DNA of 64,000 bases from Aphrophora alni (taxonomy: Eukaryota > Arthropoda > Insecta > Hemiptera > Aphrophoridae), in the NCBI GenBank assembly GCA_963513935.1, contig OY740769.1:35181120-35245119 (forward strand), written 5' to 3'. Each line of letters starts with the position of its first letter. Within the stretch, counting starts at the first letter, position 1. Both the position numbers and the translations under genes were made by a program. The notes under the pieces are model-generated. The model did not search any database. It saw nothing but the letters and a program-made list of their open reading frames with translations, and was not told the origin of the DNA. Shown here piece by piece: positions 28,049 through 41,421 of the stretch.

Positions 28049-28854
28049 AGCTACACACAGATTAGAGTAGATACAATCTAATATGCGTTATAGGGTGTAC
28101 TTATTGGGGATGAAAGACACTGTGGAAGTAAGGGATAATTGCTTCTTTTACCATGCCTAGGTGAAGGTATTAGGCAAGAAGCAAATTGACAACAGTACAA
28201 TTTACTCTTATCTTGTGTTTAACATAAAGACGAAACAGTGCAAGCGTGTGTGTATTGATTTTAATCGTAGCTTTTTCCTTGTTTTGTTTGTTGTAAATGG
28301 CGTAAGTTTTACATTTTTTTTTCTTCAAGTATGAAACTCAATGACAGTGATAAGATTATTTATAGCTTTGTTGGTAAATTATTTAAACACAAGTTATCTT
28401 TTATATCAATTCACTTGTTTCTTTTAAATCTATATCTCGATAATAATATTACATAATGGAAATCGCATATGTTAGAGAATGTTTCTCCTTGGAAGTAGAA
28501 AACTATTGAATTATATTTGGAAGATTATTATTTTTAACTATTGTTTTGCTATGTGTGATTAGTGACAAGTTTTTTTGGGGGTTAATAGAAAATAAATACA
28601 TATCGTAATGAGTGTTTTCTTTAGTACTCTAAAATTCAAAACAAAAATGTTTCTTATTTTATTTCAAATTTTTTTTAATGGAGTAGGAACATCTTAAGGT
28701 GGTGTTAAATTGTGCCTATGCATTTATGCCAATTTAGAATTGTGATTATGCAAACTTCAGTTCTATTTTAGGTGCCAAGACGAACGATATTTTCACGTGT
28801 CAAGAACAGAGTGTATAAATATGGTGCATTCCATCATGTAAGATGCAACATTTC

Positions 28855-28935
28855 TGTATATTTTTACACTTGTAATTCGAAAATCACTGATCCAATTGCC
28901 ATGCGTTTTTCATATGTAGATATATATTATTAGAC
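28855..28935. repeat. Dispersed repeat, 'condition-motif' family member
   Basis: The block TAATTCGAAAATCACTGA followed by TCCAATTGCCATGCGTTTTT and CATATGTAG follows a degenerate pattern: AACTCGAAAA-CTGA-CCGATTGCCATGAAATTTTCATATGTAG. Variants of this are very common in arthropod genomes, often beside microsatellites and in Helitron-like non-autonomous elements. Other members in this window lie at about 30550, 33640 and 34200. Family naming is from general knowledge and the ends are approximate. Confidence 0.45.
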
Positions 28936-30549
28936 CAGATTTTAGTGCTTGTTTATTTCAAATAATTAAATAGTACCAAATTATAACAATATTCTGAGCT
29001 GGGATTCGAAAGGTGGTATTTTCGAAATATTTTGTTTATTCTCTTACCTGGAGTATAGGGAGTAAAGTAAAGATCGCAACAAACTGGAAATGGGCCCGGT
29101 CGGTGCAATATTATATTTCATAAATCTTTTAAAATACTGTAAAGAATAGCTATAGTTGAAAAGAAAGGACAACACATAAGGAGTTAGAAAACTTGTAGAA
29201 GTTAGATTTTTAGGTTTCTACCTGTGTGAAAAGAAGAATAGATTATTATTTTATTAATTAATAATTTTATATAAATTGGGTTGTTTTAAGGTCATTTGAA
29301 TAATTAATATCATATGAAGATGAAATATAAGTTAGTTAAAAATAAACATTTATTTTATTTTCGTGAAAGTCGAGTTAAGAAAAAAAAAAATAATAATAAG
29401 AAATAAATTACAATTTCTAAGTAAAAAAAAGAAGATAATTGGATACTAAACATATATAAATAGTAACATTGAGGTAATTATAAATATTTCTAGAAAAAGT
29501 TATTGTTTTTTAGTGATTCTGGATTAGTTTTTTTTTTTCAATAGAATATTGTTTTTTTAATGGAGTAGTGGTTTCAAAAGAATATTTCCAGAAAATATAT
29601 TAAAGAAATAAAGATATATATAAAAAATATATTTATATAATAAAGGTGTATTTTGTTTAACGTATATAATAGTTTGGAAGAGATGACGAACTGAAGATTA
29701 AATCATGAGAGTCAACATAAATCATTAAAGATAGTAAGACCAAGCGAGGTTCACGTATTAAAAAATATGTAGGCCTACTTAGAAATAAACAGAAGTACTA
29801 AAAAGTGTCAAAATCAAAGGTGAATAAATAAAGAAATATTCAACACAGGAGAAAGCAGCAAGCAGACATTTTGTATATAGACCAAAATGAACCAAAAAGT
29901 GTTAATACTTTTTTTAAACAGTGTTAAACTAAAAAGTAGAATTTGTTAGTCAATGGATTACTTAAAAAGCGATAACTAAGAAAGTTCTTATTGTAGAACA
30001 ACAATAATTTGAGTTTCTTTCGATACCACAAGACCGTGAAGAACAAATTTAAAAAAATCCAAATGAAAACCGGTGTAGCAATTTCAACTTTATAAGCAAT
30101 TTATAAGTTTTCTGGGAACAATATTGCAGAACACTAGTACATAATTGAAAATATCACAACGAATAGAACTAGGTCACCCCCGACTTGTGACGTCGAGAGA
30201 TTAAGCCCCGCTTCGAAAACAGTAAAAAATAAGTAATAAATTGTGATAATTAATTAAAAATAAAGAATCACAAATAAAGGAAAATAATATTGTAATAATA
30301 GAAGAAGAGTATAGAATAGAATAGTACGCAAATTTGTGGTAATACCAACATAAATCAATCCTTAGAAAGATTAGAATTTTTCTTGATTAGAACAGCCCGT
30401 GGTTAGGCATCGAAATAAGTACACTGCACACCAGAAGGAACCATTAGTCCATCCATGGCTGGATGTAGAGTTTCTTGCAGATATATCCATTATGCAGGCG
30501 TCGGAGTAAAATTAAATGTTGTTTGTGGAATGAAGTCTGTCTCTCGGTT

Positions 30550-30650
30550 TGACGTCTATCTGTTGTATGTATGATAAAATAATCTACAATCCTAAAATGA
30601 GGAAATATTGAATAAAATTTGGTATGAAGGTATGTATTACATACATTGGG
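30550..30650. repeat. Dispersed repeat, same degenerate family
   Basis: GACGTCTATCTGTTGTATGT, then an AAAATGAGGAAATATTGAAT block, then AAAATTTGGTATGAAGGTAT reads like the GTCTGTCTGTATGTATG tail and 'AAATTTGGTATGNAGGTATG' core found in many arthropod dispersed repeats. No coding capacity is present. The assignment is by pattern only. Confidence 0.4.
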
Positions 30651-32081
30651 AATCTGATTTTTTAAAATATATTTGAATCATTCAAATGGAAGGTGTAAAC
30701 ATAATTTGAGAAAAAAACAACAAAATCATTATATTAAAAAATAGGCTGTAAGAATTTTTATGAAATTCACTCTTTTGTAGCTTCTGCGGACCTAAAAAAG
30801 TAGGTTCAGGTCACTCCAAAAAAGAAGGTTAATAAATTATCAGTAAAAATAAAAACATAATTGAACTTGCCCCTGTTATAAAAAAAAAAAAAAAAACTAA
30901 TTTCACAATAAACAGACTCTAGATCTTTCGTAAAACGTTAAGTGAAACATGAAGACAAAGTCTCAAAGATGTGTACAAAATTAAAAGAACACATTATGGT
31001 TCATAGGTAACGGTCAAAAACAGATATAAATCCTAACCGCAGTCATTAAGAGCTTAATAAAAATTTAGCATCTTCTTCACTGTATACATGTATTTCAAGG
31101 ACGTTGTAACTACAGAACCGACATTTTTTGGCGTTTAATCATTTTGTTTGGTTATTACTAGTATTTATATTGTTAATCTGTACGTGAGAAACATGTGGAA
31201 TATTAAGCTATGTTATAATATATTATTATAACATATGTTATAAATTATTGTTATGTGTTTATTATGATATAACGACAAATATGTTATTAATAAGGGTATT
31301 TGTATAAGGATATGTGACAAAATGAATTAACCGTATTTTTATTTAAAAATTTATAATATAACTAATGTATTGACGTCTTCTTCAAATTAATGTTTTTTTT
31401 TGAGTAATTGGATATATATATAAAAAAAAGTATTGTAATTAATTTATTATGAAAACCAATCGTGTATTGGTATTTATTATTGACAATGAAGTAAATAATA
31501 CATTTTGGGAAAAAAGTTATTTTATTTTATTATTATTAAAATTATTAAAATTAAAGTTATTAAACTTATTATTATAAACATTTATATTTTTACATTGAAA
31601 CCTGTTTATTTGTATTTAAAAACTAAATCAAGGAAAACAATATAAAGTCTTTTCATAACTATTGTTTAAAAATGTTGGAGAGATCAAGAAATCATTACTT
31701 CTAAGAAATAATTTACCTGTTAGAGCTTTTAATAATTTCAATGTTTCTCTGGAAGTAATGCAGTTCCTGAATAAAAAACGATAATTAAAATTTGATTAAA
31801 TATTATCTAGGGCATGATTTAGGCGATTGAAAAAGCTCTCTCAAGGCACAAAGTAATCCGCTCTTTTATCAAAGCCGACTTTTTAATCAGTCCGCACCGA
31901 CAAAGTTTATCCAAGCTCTATAATTTTACTTATAGAAGGTAGACGAAGTCACTGTCCTTATAATAATATTTTATTTTCCTAATGACCTCTCCTTGCTAAA
32001 TCTTTTTAATAATAACATATAAACTATCTGTATTGTATTACAGTAAATGATGATATATACATTTTTCAAAACCTTAGAAGT

Positions 32082-32114
32082 ATATGCACCCCAGATTTTC
32101 AATCCATAAGTTAG
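32082..32114 (-). pseudogene. Possible LINE reverse-transcriptase C-terminal trace
   Basis: The minus strand encodes LTYGLKIWGAY, which resembles the conserved (L/W)xYGIxxWG block C-terminal to the RT domain in several LINE clades; the Jockey copy near 61200 has WTYGIQLWG. Upstream and downstream frames are broken and no catalytic RT motif was found. A short match like this can occur by chance, so it is a weak call. Confidence 0.25.
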
Positions 32115-32782
32115 GTTAAACATTATAATCCCCACTAGATTTATTTATCCAAGCAGGTATGTACTCAGAGGAAGCACCCAATATTTTCCGTATTACTCTC
32201 TCTAATACCAAATACATTTGGAATTCTCAAAACAATTGTTAACGAAGAAAATAAGCGAGTATCGAAAAGCTGCTTTTTTTATAGTGATGAACTATATTTT
32301 TTGTTATACTGCAAACAATGTAAGAACACAATTTCACAAAAACTAAAATGTTTTTTTCCTTCAAAAGATTGGACAAGTTACACAAGTTTACAGGTATTAC
32401 AGCTGTTTAGTTTGTTAGTGGTACTTATTTAAAAAATCGATGTTAACAGCTGCTTTATTTGTTATTTACAATCGAGAGTATCGGTTGTTTTTTATAGTTT
32501 CTTTACAATCGTTAATTAATTCGTATATGCGATGTAACAACTGATGACCTCGACCTCAGCTGATGTTTTTAGGTCGTGAGACTATTATGTGCAATGGTGT
32601 CTTTTGAAGATTTTCACCTCTGATATAAAACTGAAAAAAAAATAAAATAAATAAATAAACTTTTCACTTTTTTTAAAAAACATTCATTAAACATGAATAC
32701 GTTTGTCGGGAAGTGTTCCAATGCAGAAAAATAATGCCACATGACTTTGAAAATGATACGAACTTAAAGCGTTTCTTTATGA

Positions 32783-32907
<125 letters not shown>

Positions 32908-33605
32908 CCTCTCTCAGAATAAACAGGACATAATCAATATAATATGAATTTAATAATTTTTAATCAATAACTGTTCAAAAAGTTATTTATGGAATTGAAA
33001 TAAGAGTATACCATTCCAAATTGAATAAATTAAATTAATATTAATAACCATATATATATATATTTTTTATAGAAACTTCTGATGATACAAATTTGGTAAT
33101 ATAATAAAAACATAAACTTAAACAAATAAACTAGAAGGTTGTAAAAATAAAATAAATATATAGTACAGAATTTGACTTATTACTGAATATTTCCTGTATT
33201 ACATTTCAACTTTAATTTAGAACTAAATTATTATTAATTAAATTGCTTCCAGTTTGTCATAATGAAGCCACTAATGCTTGTACAGATAATAAGTTGGTGT
33301 TAATTTTGTCGCATAGTTGAACTAAAACTGACTAAATCTGCATTACCACTAAATTTCCCTGGGTTACAGAATAGTTTAATTAGTTATGCATCTGATTAAT
33401 TAGGAAATAAGTAGATTATATACGTAGCAAGCAGTTGATACACTGAAATGATAGAATGTGAATTCACATGTAAAACGATAAAAATAATAAATTAATAATA
33501 ATTTATGTTTAGATTATATAAAAAAGATTAAGTAATACAAAATAATATTATAATCCACACAATTTTTCTTCATCAACTTGCTTTAAGTAAATTATATATA
33601 TAAAT

Positions 33606-33730
33606 ACCACTCACTCACAGACTGACTCATTCATTACGATTTCTCAAAAACTACAGAACGGATTGCAATGAAACTTGGAATATAGCTTCCTCATAGGTGC
33701 TAACTAAGAAATCTTTTGAAAAACTTTTGC
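33606..33730. repeat. Dispersed repeat, CTCACTCACAGACTGACTCA-type
   Basis: CCACTCACTCACAGACTGAC precedes TCTCAAAAACTACAGAACGG, ATTGCAATGAAACTTGGAAT and ATAGCTTCCTCATAGG. This order (short ACTC/GACT repeat, 'AAAACTAC-GAACGGATT', 'GAAACTTGGNATATAG') is a widely spread arthropod repeat pattern, in my knowledge often found in Helitron-related elements. It lies about 500 bp from another member at 34153-34320. Confidence 0.5.
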
Positions 33731-34151
33731 GTTTAAGCATATTAAAAATAAACCGAAATCAAATTTGTATTGAAACTACAAAGGTGAAACGAGATGAGGC
33801 TTCTTAAATTCCCACTTTTGAAATGTTTGATGCTTATAGTATACAAAATACGCAAAAGGTTAATGTTTTTAGCTACAAATCGGCTCTAAATACAAGATTT
33901 AAAAAATCACTAAAAACCAAAATGGGACTGTTATTTCTCTTTGACGAATGGAGCTGCTTCTTTCAACTGATTAGAAACCATGTACTCCCAACATTCATAA
34001 TGTCCTACTCTCAACATTGCCAATGTAATTAAGTGAAAGTAAAACTTTTTTTTTCTTCATGACCACAGTTATTCAACCGGTATTCAACGAACACTTAAAA
34101 AGAATACAATTACGTTAAAAAGACTGAAAATACCAACCATAAAAATCTAAT

Positions 34152-34152
<1 letters not shown>

Positions 34153-34196
<44 letters not shown>
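34153..34196. repeat. (GT)22 microsatellite
   Basis: A perfect 44-bp GT tract. It abuts a dispersed repeat member on its right, a known kind of microsatellite-associated arrangement. Confidence 0.97.
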
Positions 34197-34199
<3 letters not shown>

Positions 34200-34320
34200 T
34201 TACTCAATCAAGTAAAAACTATTGGACCCATTGTGCTGAAATTGTACATTGACATTCTTAGGGTCCCTGGTTAACACATAGGCCTATTTTTATTTAGAAA
34301 TTCCATCAGGGCACTGCCCC
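34197..34320. repeat. Microsatellite-associated dispersed repeat
   Basis: Directly after the GT tract comes TTGTTACTCAATCAAGTAAA, then AACTATTGGACCCATTGTGC and TGAAATTGTACATTGACATT. This matches the pattern TTTGTTACT--TCA-G-AAAAAC-A-TGGACC-ATT-TG-TGAAATT known from microsatellite-associated elements in insects. A TAGGCCTA palindrome-like motif lies inside. No protein is encoded. Confidence 0.5.
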
Positions 34321-37148
34321 TCCGCCTTGAAAACTCCCTTAACATTCAATTATCTATACGTTAACCCCGCACGAATGACAGGTACTCTGCTTGTACTAAA
34401 ACCAAAATAGTAGATGTTTGTGGTTAAGTTTAAAAGTCAGTAAGGTTAAAAAAACTCTCGCTACGAATATAATTTTCTCTGCGGGGAATTTTATAAAATG
34501 TGAATATTCAAAATATTTCCGATCAATATAATATTCCTATCAACTTTTATTTCTGTTTATCTTTGAAGTTCATTCATATTTCATTGTTCTCATACAGAAC
34601 GTTTTGTTTTGTACAAAATTAAGTCTGTTTATGTCTGCTTCCATCTTCTTAATTTAATGTATTTTGATGATTTTGTGGTCGATTGTACAAAAAGGAGTTA
34701 TTGTTGGGGAATTTTGTTCTTTGTTTACGAAGCTCTGGATTAGCTTATAAAAGCGTACAGACTACCGTTATGATAAGTATTATTAATATAAATAATGGAT
34801 TTATTTTCATCATGGACAAATAATTTGCATTAAAAAAATAAGATTTATTAAAAATGGTGTGTCGTAAGAGCTTATGAACGGACCTACAGTTGGAATTATA
34901 ACTTAGTTTCTGATATCACCGTCGTCCTACTACAGGAAAATGTCTCAGTATGGAATCAAACCTGTACTACTGTTAGGTTTACTGGTGATACCCAGAGAAA
35001 GAGCTTCTTCTACTGGTAATTTGCAAAACTATCTAAACATTATGTGTTGAATGAATAATATACTAAAATTACTAACAATGACATTATAGCTATCACGATG
35101 TATCATGTGGGGACGCCAAAACTAAACCAACACTAACCATTGAAATAATTTGTAATAGTATTCCCTCTATGTATTTATTATTTCATTTTTACAGTACTAG
35201 CCAAAAGTGTAATGACGCTCTGCTACTTTTAATGGATGAACTTACTAAAACAAATTACGAACACTTTCTTAATTTGGAAAAAATATACCACTTAGCTGAT
35301 GCCCTAAAAATTGAAGATTTGGGGCAGATAAAGAATATAAAATGTAATGTCCCATCGAATAACACCTATTGAAAAAAAAAAAATATAAAAGAAGAAGAAA
35401 CCAAAAACTAGAGGTCTCTATATTAACCTAATCAAAAAAGGCGGGAGATGGACATCAGCATAACGTCAGCCTTGAGAGAAAATTATTACTCTCTAAAAAT
35501 GTATAAATTTGTTTTTAAAGGCCTTTATTGATTGAACTTTGAAATAAAAGTGTTATTCTTTTTTATAGTTAATCCCTTACAAGTAACGACATAAAGTCTA
35601 AATGGACGAAAAACACACACTTTTTGGAAATCCCAAAAGACAATAACTTTTCGATTCAACTTAGTTAGTTTCGAAAAAATAGGACCATAATTTCCATCAG
35701 TACATTAGTTTATTACTAGTGTTACCAAAGTTTAAACTGTTTTCTCGTGTTACTGTCAGAACATGAGACAATTATGACAAGGAAATAGACAAAGTAATGA
35801 ATATGTTAGACAACTTTCTGTTAACAACTCTTACAAACAACGAACTAATTACTATAATAGACCTAAAACAAGGATATCAGTGAGATTAGGATCAAACCAA
35901 AACCCTTTCAAGGAAATAATGCAACTACACGAAAGGAAGATTCTTGCGATGGATATTGGACAAACTGAAACAGTAATTTTGACGTCAAAAATATTATGAA
36001 AAACAGCAGAATTATCTACAATGTGGAGACAACCATCATATATATGTTCCGTGTTGGATAAGTGGAAAAAAGGGTCACGTTTAAAAATAATGGCGACACA
36101 GAGTAAAAAAAAGTAATAGGACTAGGGGTACGGAAAAATACATTCAAAGTGCCAATACAAGCCCCGAATTAGAAGACTGATTTTACAAAATATAAGGCTC
36201 AAGGGAAATCATAGTGTGGTGGGACATTTATAGAAGCAGGATACTAGGGCTTCGTTGTTGATAATGCAAACAGCAACTGAATCTGCTGAGAAGTTATAAT
36301 TTTCAAGTCAGTCCTCTACGTTAATAAAGATTACTTTGTTGTTGTAAGAGAACAGAGCATCTCCTCAATGGAGCAATTTTTGAATATTTAAAATTTGGAA
36401 GGTAACTGTCATAACCACAAAGCCGAAAAATTGTTTTTTTGTAAATTTTATATACTAATTATGATTAAATTTTCAAATTTATATTATTATTATTAGTGAT
36501 AAGTTGTGCTCATGTTACATTATATTTTTAAAATATCACACAATTCAAGGTGAAATTCAAATACGATCAAACTTTGCATTTAATAATCTAAACGAAAAAT
36601 ATCGGTTGCCATCTACTCAAAAATGTATTTTTAGGAGTTACTAAAAAAAACCATCATAATAAATTAAATTTCAATAAACACGTTTTAGAAGAGCTATGAA
36701 ATAAATCGAAGATGAAGTGCATTATTAATTTTCAATTTTTGACAACTGTTCAACTGAATTTTTGGTGACAAATAATTTTGTTTGGTTAAGTATTGTAAAT
36801 GGATATGTAAGAAAGTTTGTGTAATATTATTATACAGTTTATTCAGTTGTGTATTTGGGTGTTTAATTATCATTACAGTTTACTTGAGATTACTTACTAT
36901 ACGTTATTTGTTCCAACTAAAGTGCAAAGTAAATAATTATTTCAAACGTCTGTAAATTAAATATTCAATGAATGGTGAAACTTCTCTTGCAGTAAAAGTA
37001 ATTATTTCAGAATAAATAACATTTAAATTAGTCACTGTTGGCTTTGTAACAAAGTTTTCCAATTTTGTGACTTACCGAGTACCATCGTCCTTTTGACCAA
37101 AAAGTTTAGTTTCAATAAGGAACACACTACCAGTTTCCATTGATTTAT

Positions 37149-37786
37149 TTAACCCCTTAAGTGTTTATGTCGGTTTAAGCCGACGCTACAAATATCGATA
37201 AAAAGTGCCGCTGTCGGCTAAAGCCGACGCTCTTAACTTGCCCTATTCTATTTCGTTCTCTGTCGAAATATTACGTTGTAGTTGCTAGTATTGCCGCTAG
37301 ATAGTGTTGGCATGCTCTATAGAGCATAACTTATAAAACTACCGCTTTATTTTTGTTCTCTTTGGATCCGCCGTGAACATTATATTTACAAGGAGTCGCG
37401 ATATGTCCGCAAGGAGTCGCGATACCAGTGCAGCGAATATGATGTTGAGCTGTGTGCTGCCCCATGTTTAAAATATATCACACCCAAAAAAATTACTAAA
37501 CATTAGTAAGAAACTGTAAACAATCTTTATTGTGTGTACTTTTATTTTTAACAATGGTTTTATTAGATTTTACTTTTTTTTAATTGTTAGGTAAATGTGT
37601 TTTTAATGTATTTGCAGAAAATTTTAAAATTATATTAAACATGACATTTATACTTTTGATGTTGCTTATATTTTCTTTTATAGCCTATTTTTTAACTTCC
37701 AAGCTAACAAACATTAAAATAATCAAATAAAAAATAGGCATTTTTGGGTTGATTTCGGCAAAAAAATAAAACACTTAAGGGGTTAA
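37149..37786. mobile_element. piggyBac-type MITE, 630 bp with TTAA target duplications
   Basis: The element starts CCCCTTAAGTGTTT at 37153 and ends with the exact reverse complement AAACACTTAAGGGG at 37782. It is flanked on both sides by TTAA (37149-37152 and 37783-37786), the hallmark duplication of piggyBac insertion. There is no transposase frame, so it is non-autonomous. The left subterminal part carries two copies of a near-palindrome, GTCGGTTTAAGCCGACGCT (37169-37187) and GTCGGCTAAAGCCGACGCT (37213-37231), and a 14-bp unit AAGGAGTCGCGATA occurs twice with a 21-bp period (37390-37403 and 37411-37424). These may be transposase-binding sites, which is inference. Perfect TIRs and intact TTAA suggest the insertion is fairly young. 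Confidence 0.88.
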
Positions 37787-40700
37787 GTCGGCGTCTTTGT
37801 TGCGGTAGGGATCCTCTGATAGATGGTTTGAGTTCCAGTTAATCTTATATCTCTAAGTATGATTGTTATTTTTTATTGGGGATATTTTTCAAGATATTTA
37901 AATGCTAACTTTGATTTTTAAAATATTCATTTTTAAATATCAAATACAAATTAACTGTTTTGTCATCATTCCACAGAAGATTTCGTACAATCTCGTTCAA
38001 ACCGGTGTTTCACTAGAGATTTCTGAAACATTATATTCTTGCAATATGCTAGAAGGGAACTGTAGTTAAAAATAATAATATTTAAGTTAAAATAATGTAC
38101 ATTTAAAACGTAACACTCTTGCAGGAAAAAAAATACCTCTTTTGAATAAACAGAATAGGGTATGAATTTAAAGATGTTCAATTGTAGATTTAAAATATTA
38201 GTGCCATGGTTAGTTTCCGTATATCTTTTCTCTGAAAATTCTATAGTAGAAATCCAGAAAAGGTACTGAACTATATGGTTGCGTTTTGTATTATGATATA
38301 CCAGAATCATTATCTGCCATCATCTGCGTCTCTTTAAGTGAATGTTCAATGAATCTTACTCCGGAACTTGACAAGAGAAGGAAGAGGATTATACCTTGAA
38401 TACGTCTGGGAGGCATTCAAGGTTTTATAAATATTATATTTCGGCAGTTTGTGTATTTTAGAGACTACCAAATATAAAATGTAAATATTTTGATCAAATG
38501 TAAAACAGTTCATACAATTTTTAAATTTGTATAGCCTAACACTAGAAGTGCGTTTTTACCGTATTAGCTTCATAGACTATCAGTTTTCTGAACACTTCAC
38601 CCACAAAAGTGTGACAATAAGTCAAACTTACAGACCGCGCACAATTGGAAGTACATGATAAGAAATTTATTAAATATTATATGTGTTGTTTTTATTATAT
38701 TATTTTTTGTTTGGATTATTCGTCCTTGACTTATTTTTTGTACACTTTCTATTATTATAAGTTGAATTGCATATTGAGTAAAGTTGACATGTGATTATGG
38801 CCATAAAAATACAGTTGTACTTTGTTCAAATACAAATTATAATTTCACTGAGGTCTGAATTTTCCAAATAAAATAAAATAATAGTTTGGTTTACGCAACA
38901 GTTATGGCCATTAATATCTTTTATAGACCTGGCCTGTCTATGTTTTTGGTTGGATAAGATGGTTTCCGTTCTTCTTGGTCTTGCAGGTTTATACATAAAT
39001 AATGTGTAAGCATAAAGGGTATAACATTTAACAAAACACAATTATACAAATTGTACACTTAGTTCTGTTATAGACAGAATTAAAAGTATAATTCAGTTTT
39101 ATCCCCTAGGTTTTTTTTTTTTTTTACGTGGACAGAATAATAGTAACCAAATGTTCCTTAGTAGTTACAATAGTACGATTGGATTGTTCTTGACAATGAA
39201 CTAGAAGTAAAGTATAAAAAATCAAATAAATATATCCAAGTAAGAGATCTGGTAGCATTGCATATTTTTGTTAGTGAATTGTCTCACGGAAAGTGTCACC
39301 ACTAAATCTTCTACATATTCTAATTTTCAATTGTGTCATTAAAAACCATTTTGTATCCAATGTGACTCAAAAGGCCAATATAATGTATATTACGTCAACA
39401 TTCCTTACTGCATTAATTATATAATAACAGATTTGTAAGAAATGCAAAATATAGAAGTTTTGGAAAATAGTACCTAATACCATACCCTGGCTTGGTGTTT
39501 AATCAGTGAGGACTATGTAAAGGAGAAACTTCATTATATGAGATCATCATTAATTTCACTTCTGTCAATACTTTCTTGTTCTAATGAGTATACCTAAACC
39601 TACTGAAATGATTCCTTATCGTAAGCTAATTATGGTTACACAGCTTATAATAGGGTGGTTGGTGGTCAGCACTCGAGATACCGTGGCCATAAAACTAGAT
39701 TGCCAGAATATGATATGCTACTAATGGTTTCTCCCTAATTTTACTTACGATGCTTTGTTAAAAACCGAAAATATTTAAACACCAACTGATATTTACACAC
39801 AATGTGCAAGAGTAGACCTAGGGGTACAAATGGTTTATTCTGATATTTTACTATAACACATTTAAATTTAAAACGTGTTATTATTATTTATAACAAGGAT
39901 AAGCAAAAACGAAACGTAATAGAAAGTGGGGAGGGGGTAAAGAAATAGGCCGTGAACAAAACTCAATACAAGGTGCAGTAAGTGACGGTAAGGATACGAA
40001 AATAAAACATATACGAATCAGGACCAAACATATAAAACATTCACTTTACGAAAAACCTAACCAAAATACGATTTAGTCTGTGCCAAATATGCAGAAGCGA
40101 AGTTTGGCATATTAATATTTTTATAACAGCCACGACGCGTTGTACTTCTAAAACTTCCAAAATATGGAATTTAAATCATGGCAGCAACAAAAACATTAAT
40201 TGAGCGGAAAATATATAAATAAGACCATAATTCATAATAATGACCACAAATTGAAATATAAGATAGTAGTAGTATTTTTAAACATTTCAGAAACATAATC
40301 TAGGTCTGATATTGTAACCATTTTATGTTAGGCCTGCTTCAGTATATAAGTGGACCGAATACTTGTATTAGAGACTTATATTTTGATCTATTTCATTCGG
40401 ACATTTGTCATAATTTGTGTAGATCACAAACTAATACAAGGTGTATAGTAAGGATTAATACTTGACATAGATATAGATATAGATATTGAACACATGACCA
40501 ATATGAAAATAGCCAAAGTAGTCTAGTACCCTTGGATTATATTTGAGAATAAAATAATAACTATAGTATCAGAGTAAGAGTAAGAGTATAGTAATCAGGA
40601 ATAAAACAGGGGAAATATTTAAGACTATGCAAACATGAGTCCAATATAGATTTAAAAAAAAAAAAACAAACAAAAAAAAACAGTATTACGAAAAAATGGG

Positions 40701-41317
40701 AAACATCAAGTTGAACTGGACCCACATACTGGTTATTTTACATAAATAGTTCTGTGTAAATGTCAGCCTAACTTAAAGTGGAATATTTTTAGATTTTTAA
40801 TTTTTAAATCAATTTTGTTAATGACAGCAATACCGGATTTTTTATATGGTGGTTTGGCTGATATATATTTGTCCTTAGATCTATATATGAGACTTAAATT
40901 AATTTTCGTTTATATATGGAATTTCCAATTTATTATCTTGTAATAAATAATTAAATTTTTGCTGAATCACATTTGTTCGGCTGTTTCCAATTGATCTACT
41001 CTATATTTGAATTTGTCTAATCACGTGTTGTTTTTGTGTTTACCAATTAACATGTAATACAATTTAAGTGTGATATTTTTAGTTTTACTTTTGACAAGAT
41101 GTTTTCTAACAGTGTTATGATTATTGAAAACTTTACATATTTTCTAATTCACAGATATTCATTGAATGTTTTTTTGGGTGTATATTAGTATTTGAAGGAG
41201 AATATAAGTTTGTGGATGTGTCTATAAATTCATTGTAACAAAATTCAAAAAAAAAAAAAAAAACCAGTGGAATATTTATTTTTAGTTTGTTAAACCACCT
41301 TGTTATATATTATGTTT
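37787..41317. other. AT-rich non-coding stretch
   Basis: No gene is supported. The 114-codon minus-strand frame at 37966-38310 is the longest open frame in this part, but it has background composition and no domain. A CACTAGAAGTGCG motif near 38541 is reminiscent of some MITE ends, but no matching right end was found. Short A-rich runs lie near 40655-40680. Confidence 0.5.
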
Positions 41318-41333
41318 AAAAATAAATAAATAA

Positions 41334-41418
<85 letters not shown>
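41318..41418. repeat. Compound microsatellite (AAAT)n-(TA)n-(GA)n
   Basis: AAAT-type units at about 41318-41337 run into a TA tract (41337-41380) and then a GA tract (41381-41418) without unique sequence between them. Confidence 0.97.

Positions 41419-41421
<3 letters not shown>

Noticed and set aside
28998..29012. B-box-like GGGATTCGAAA (minus strand TTTCGAATCCC)
   Set aside because: No A-box partner or cloverleaf can be drawn around it.
37966..38310. 114-codon minus-strand open frame
   Set aside because: It is one of the longest frames but has background base composition and no recognisable motif, and no splice or promoter context that stands out.
38536..38560. CACTAGAAGTGCG as a MITE terminus
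   Set aside because: No inverted partner or target duplication was found within a few kilobases.
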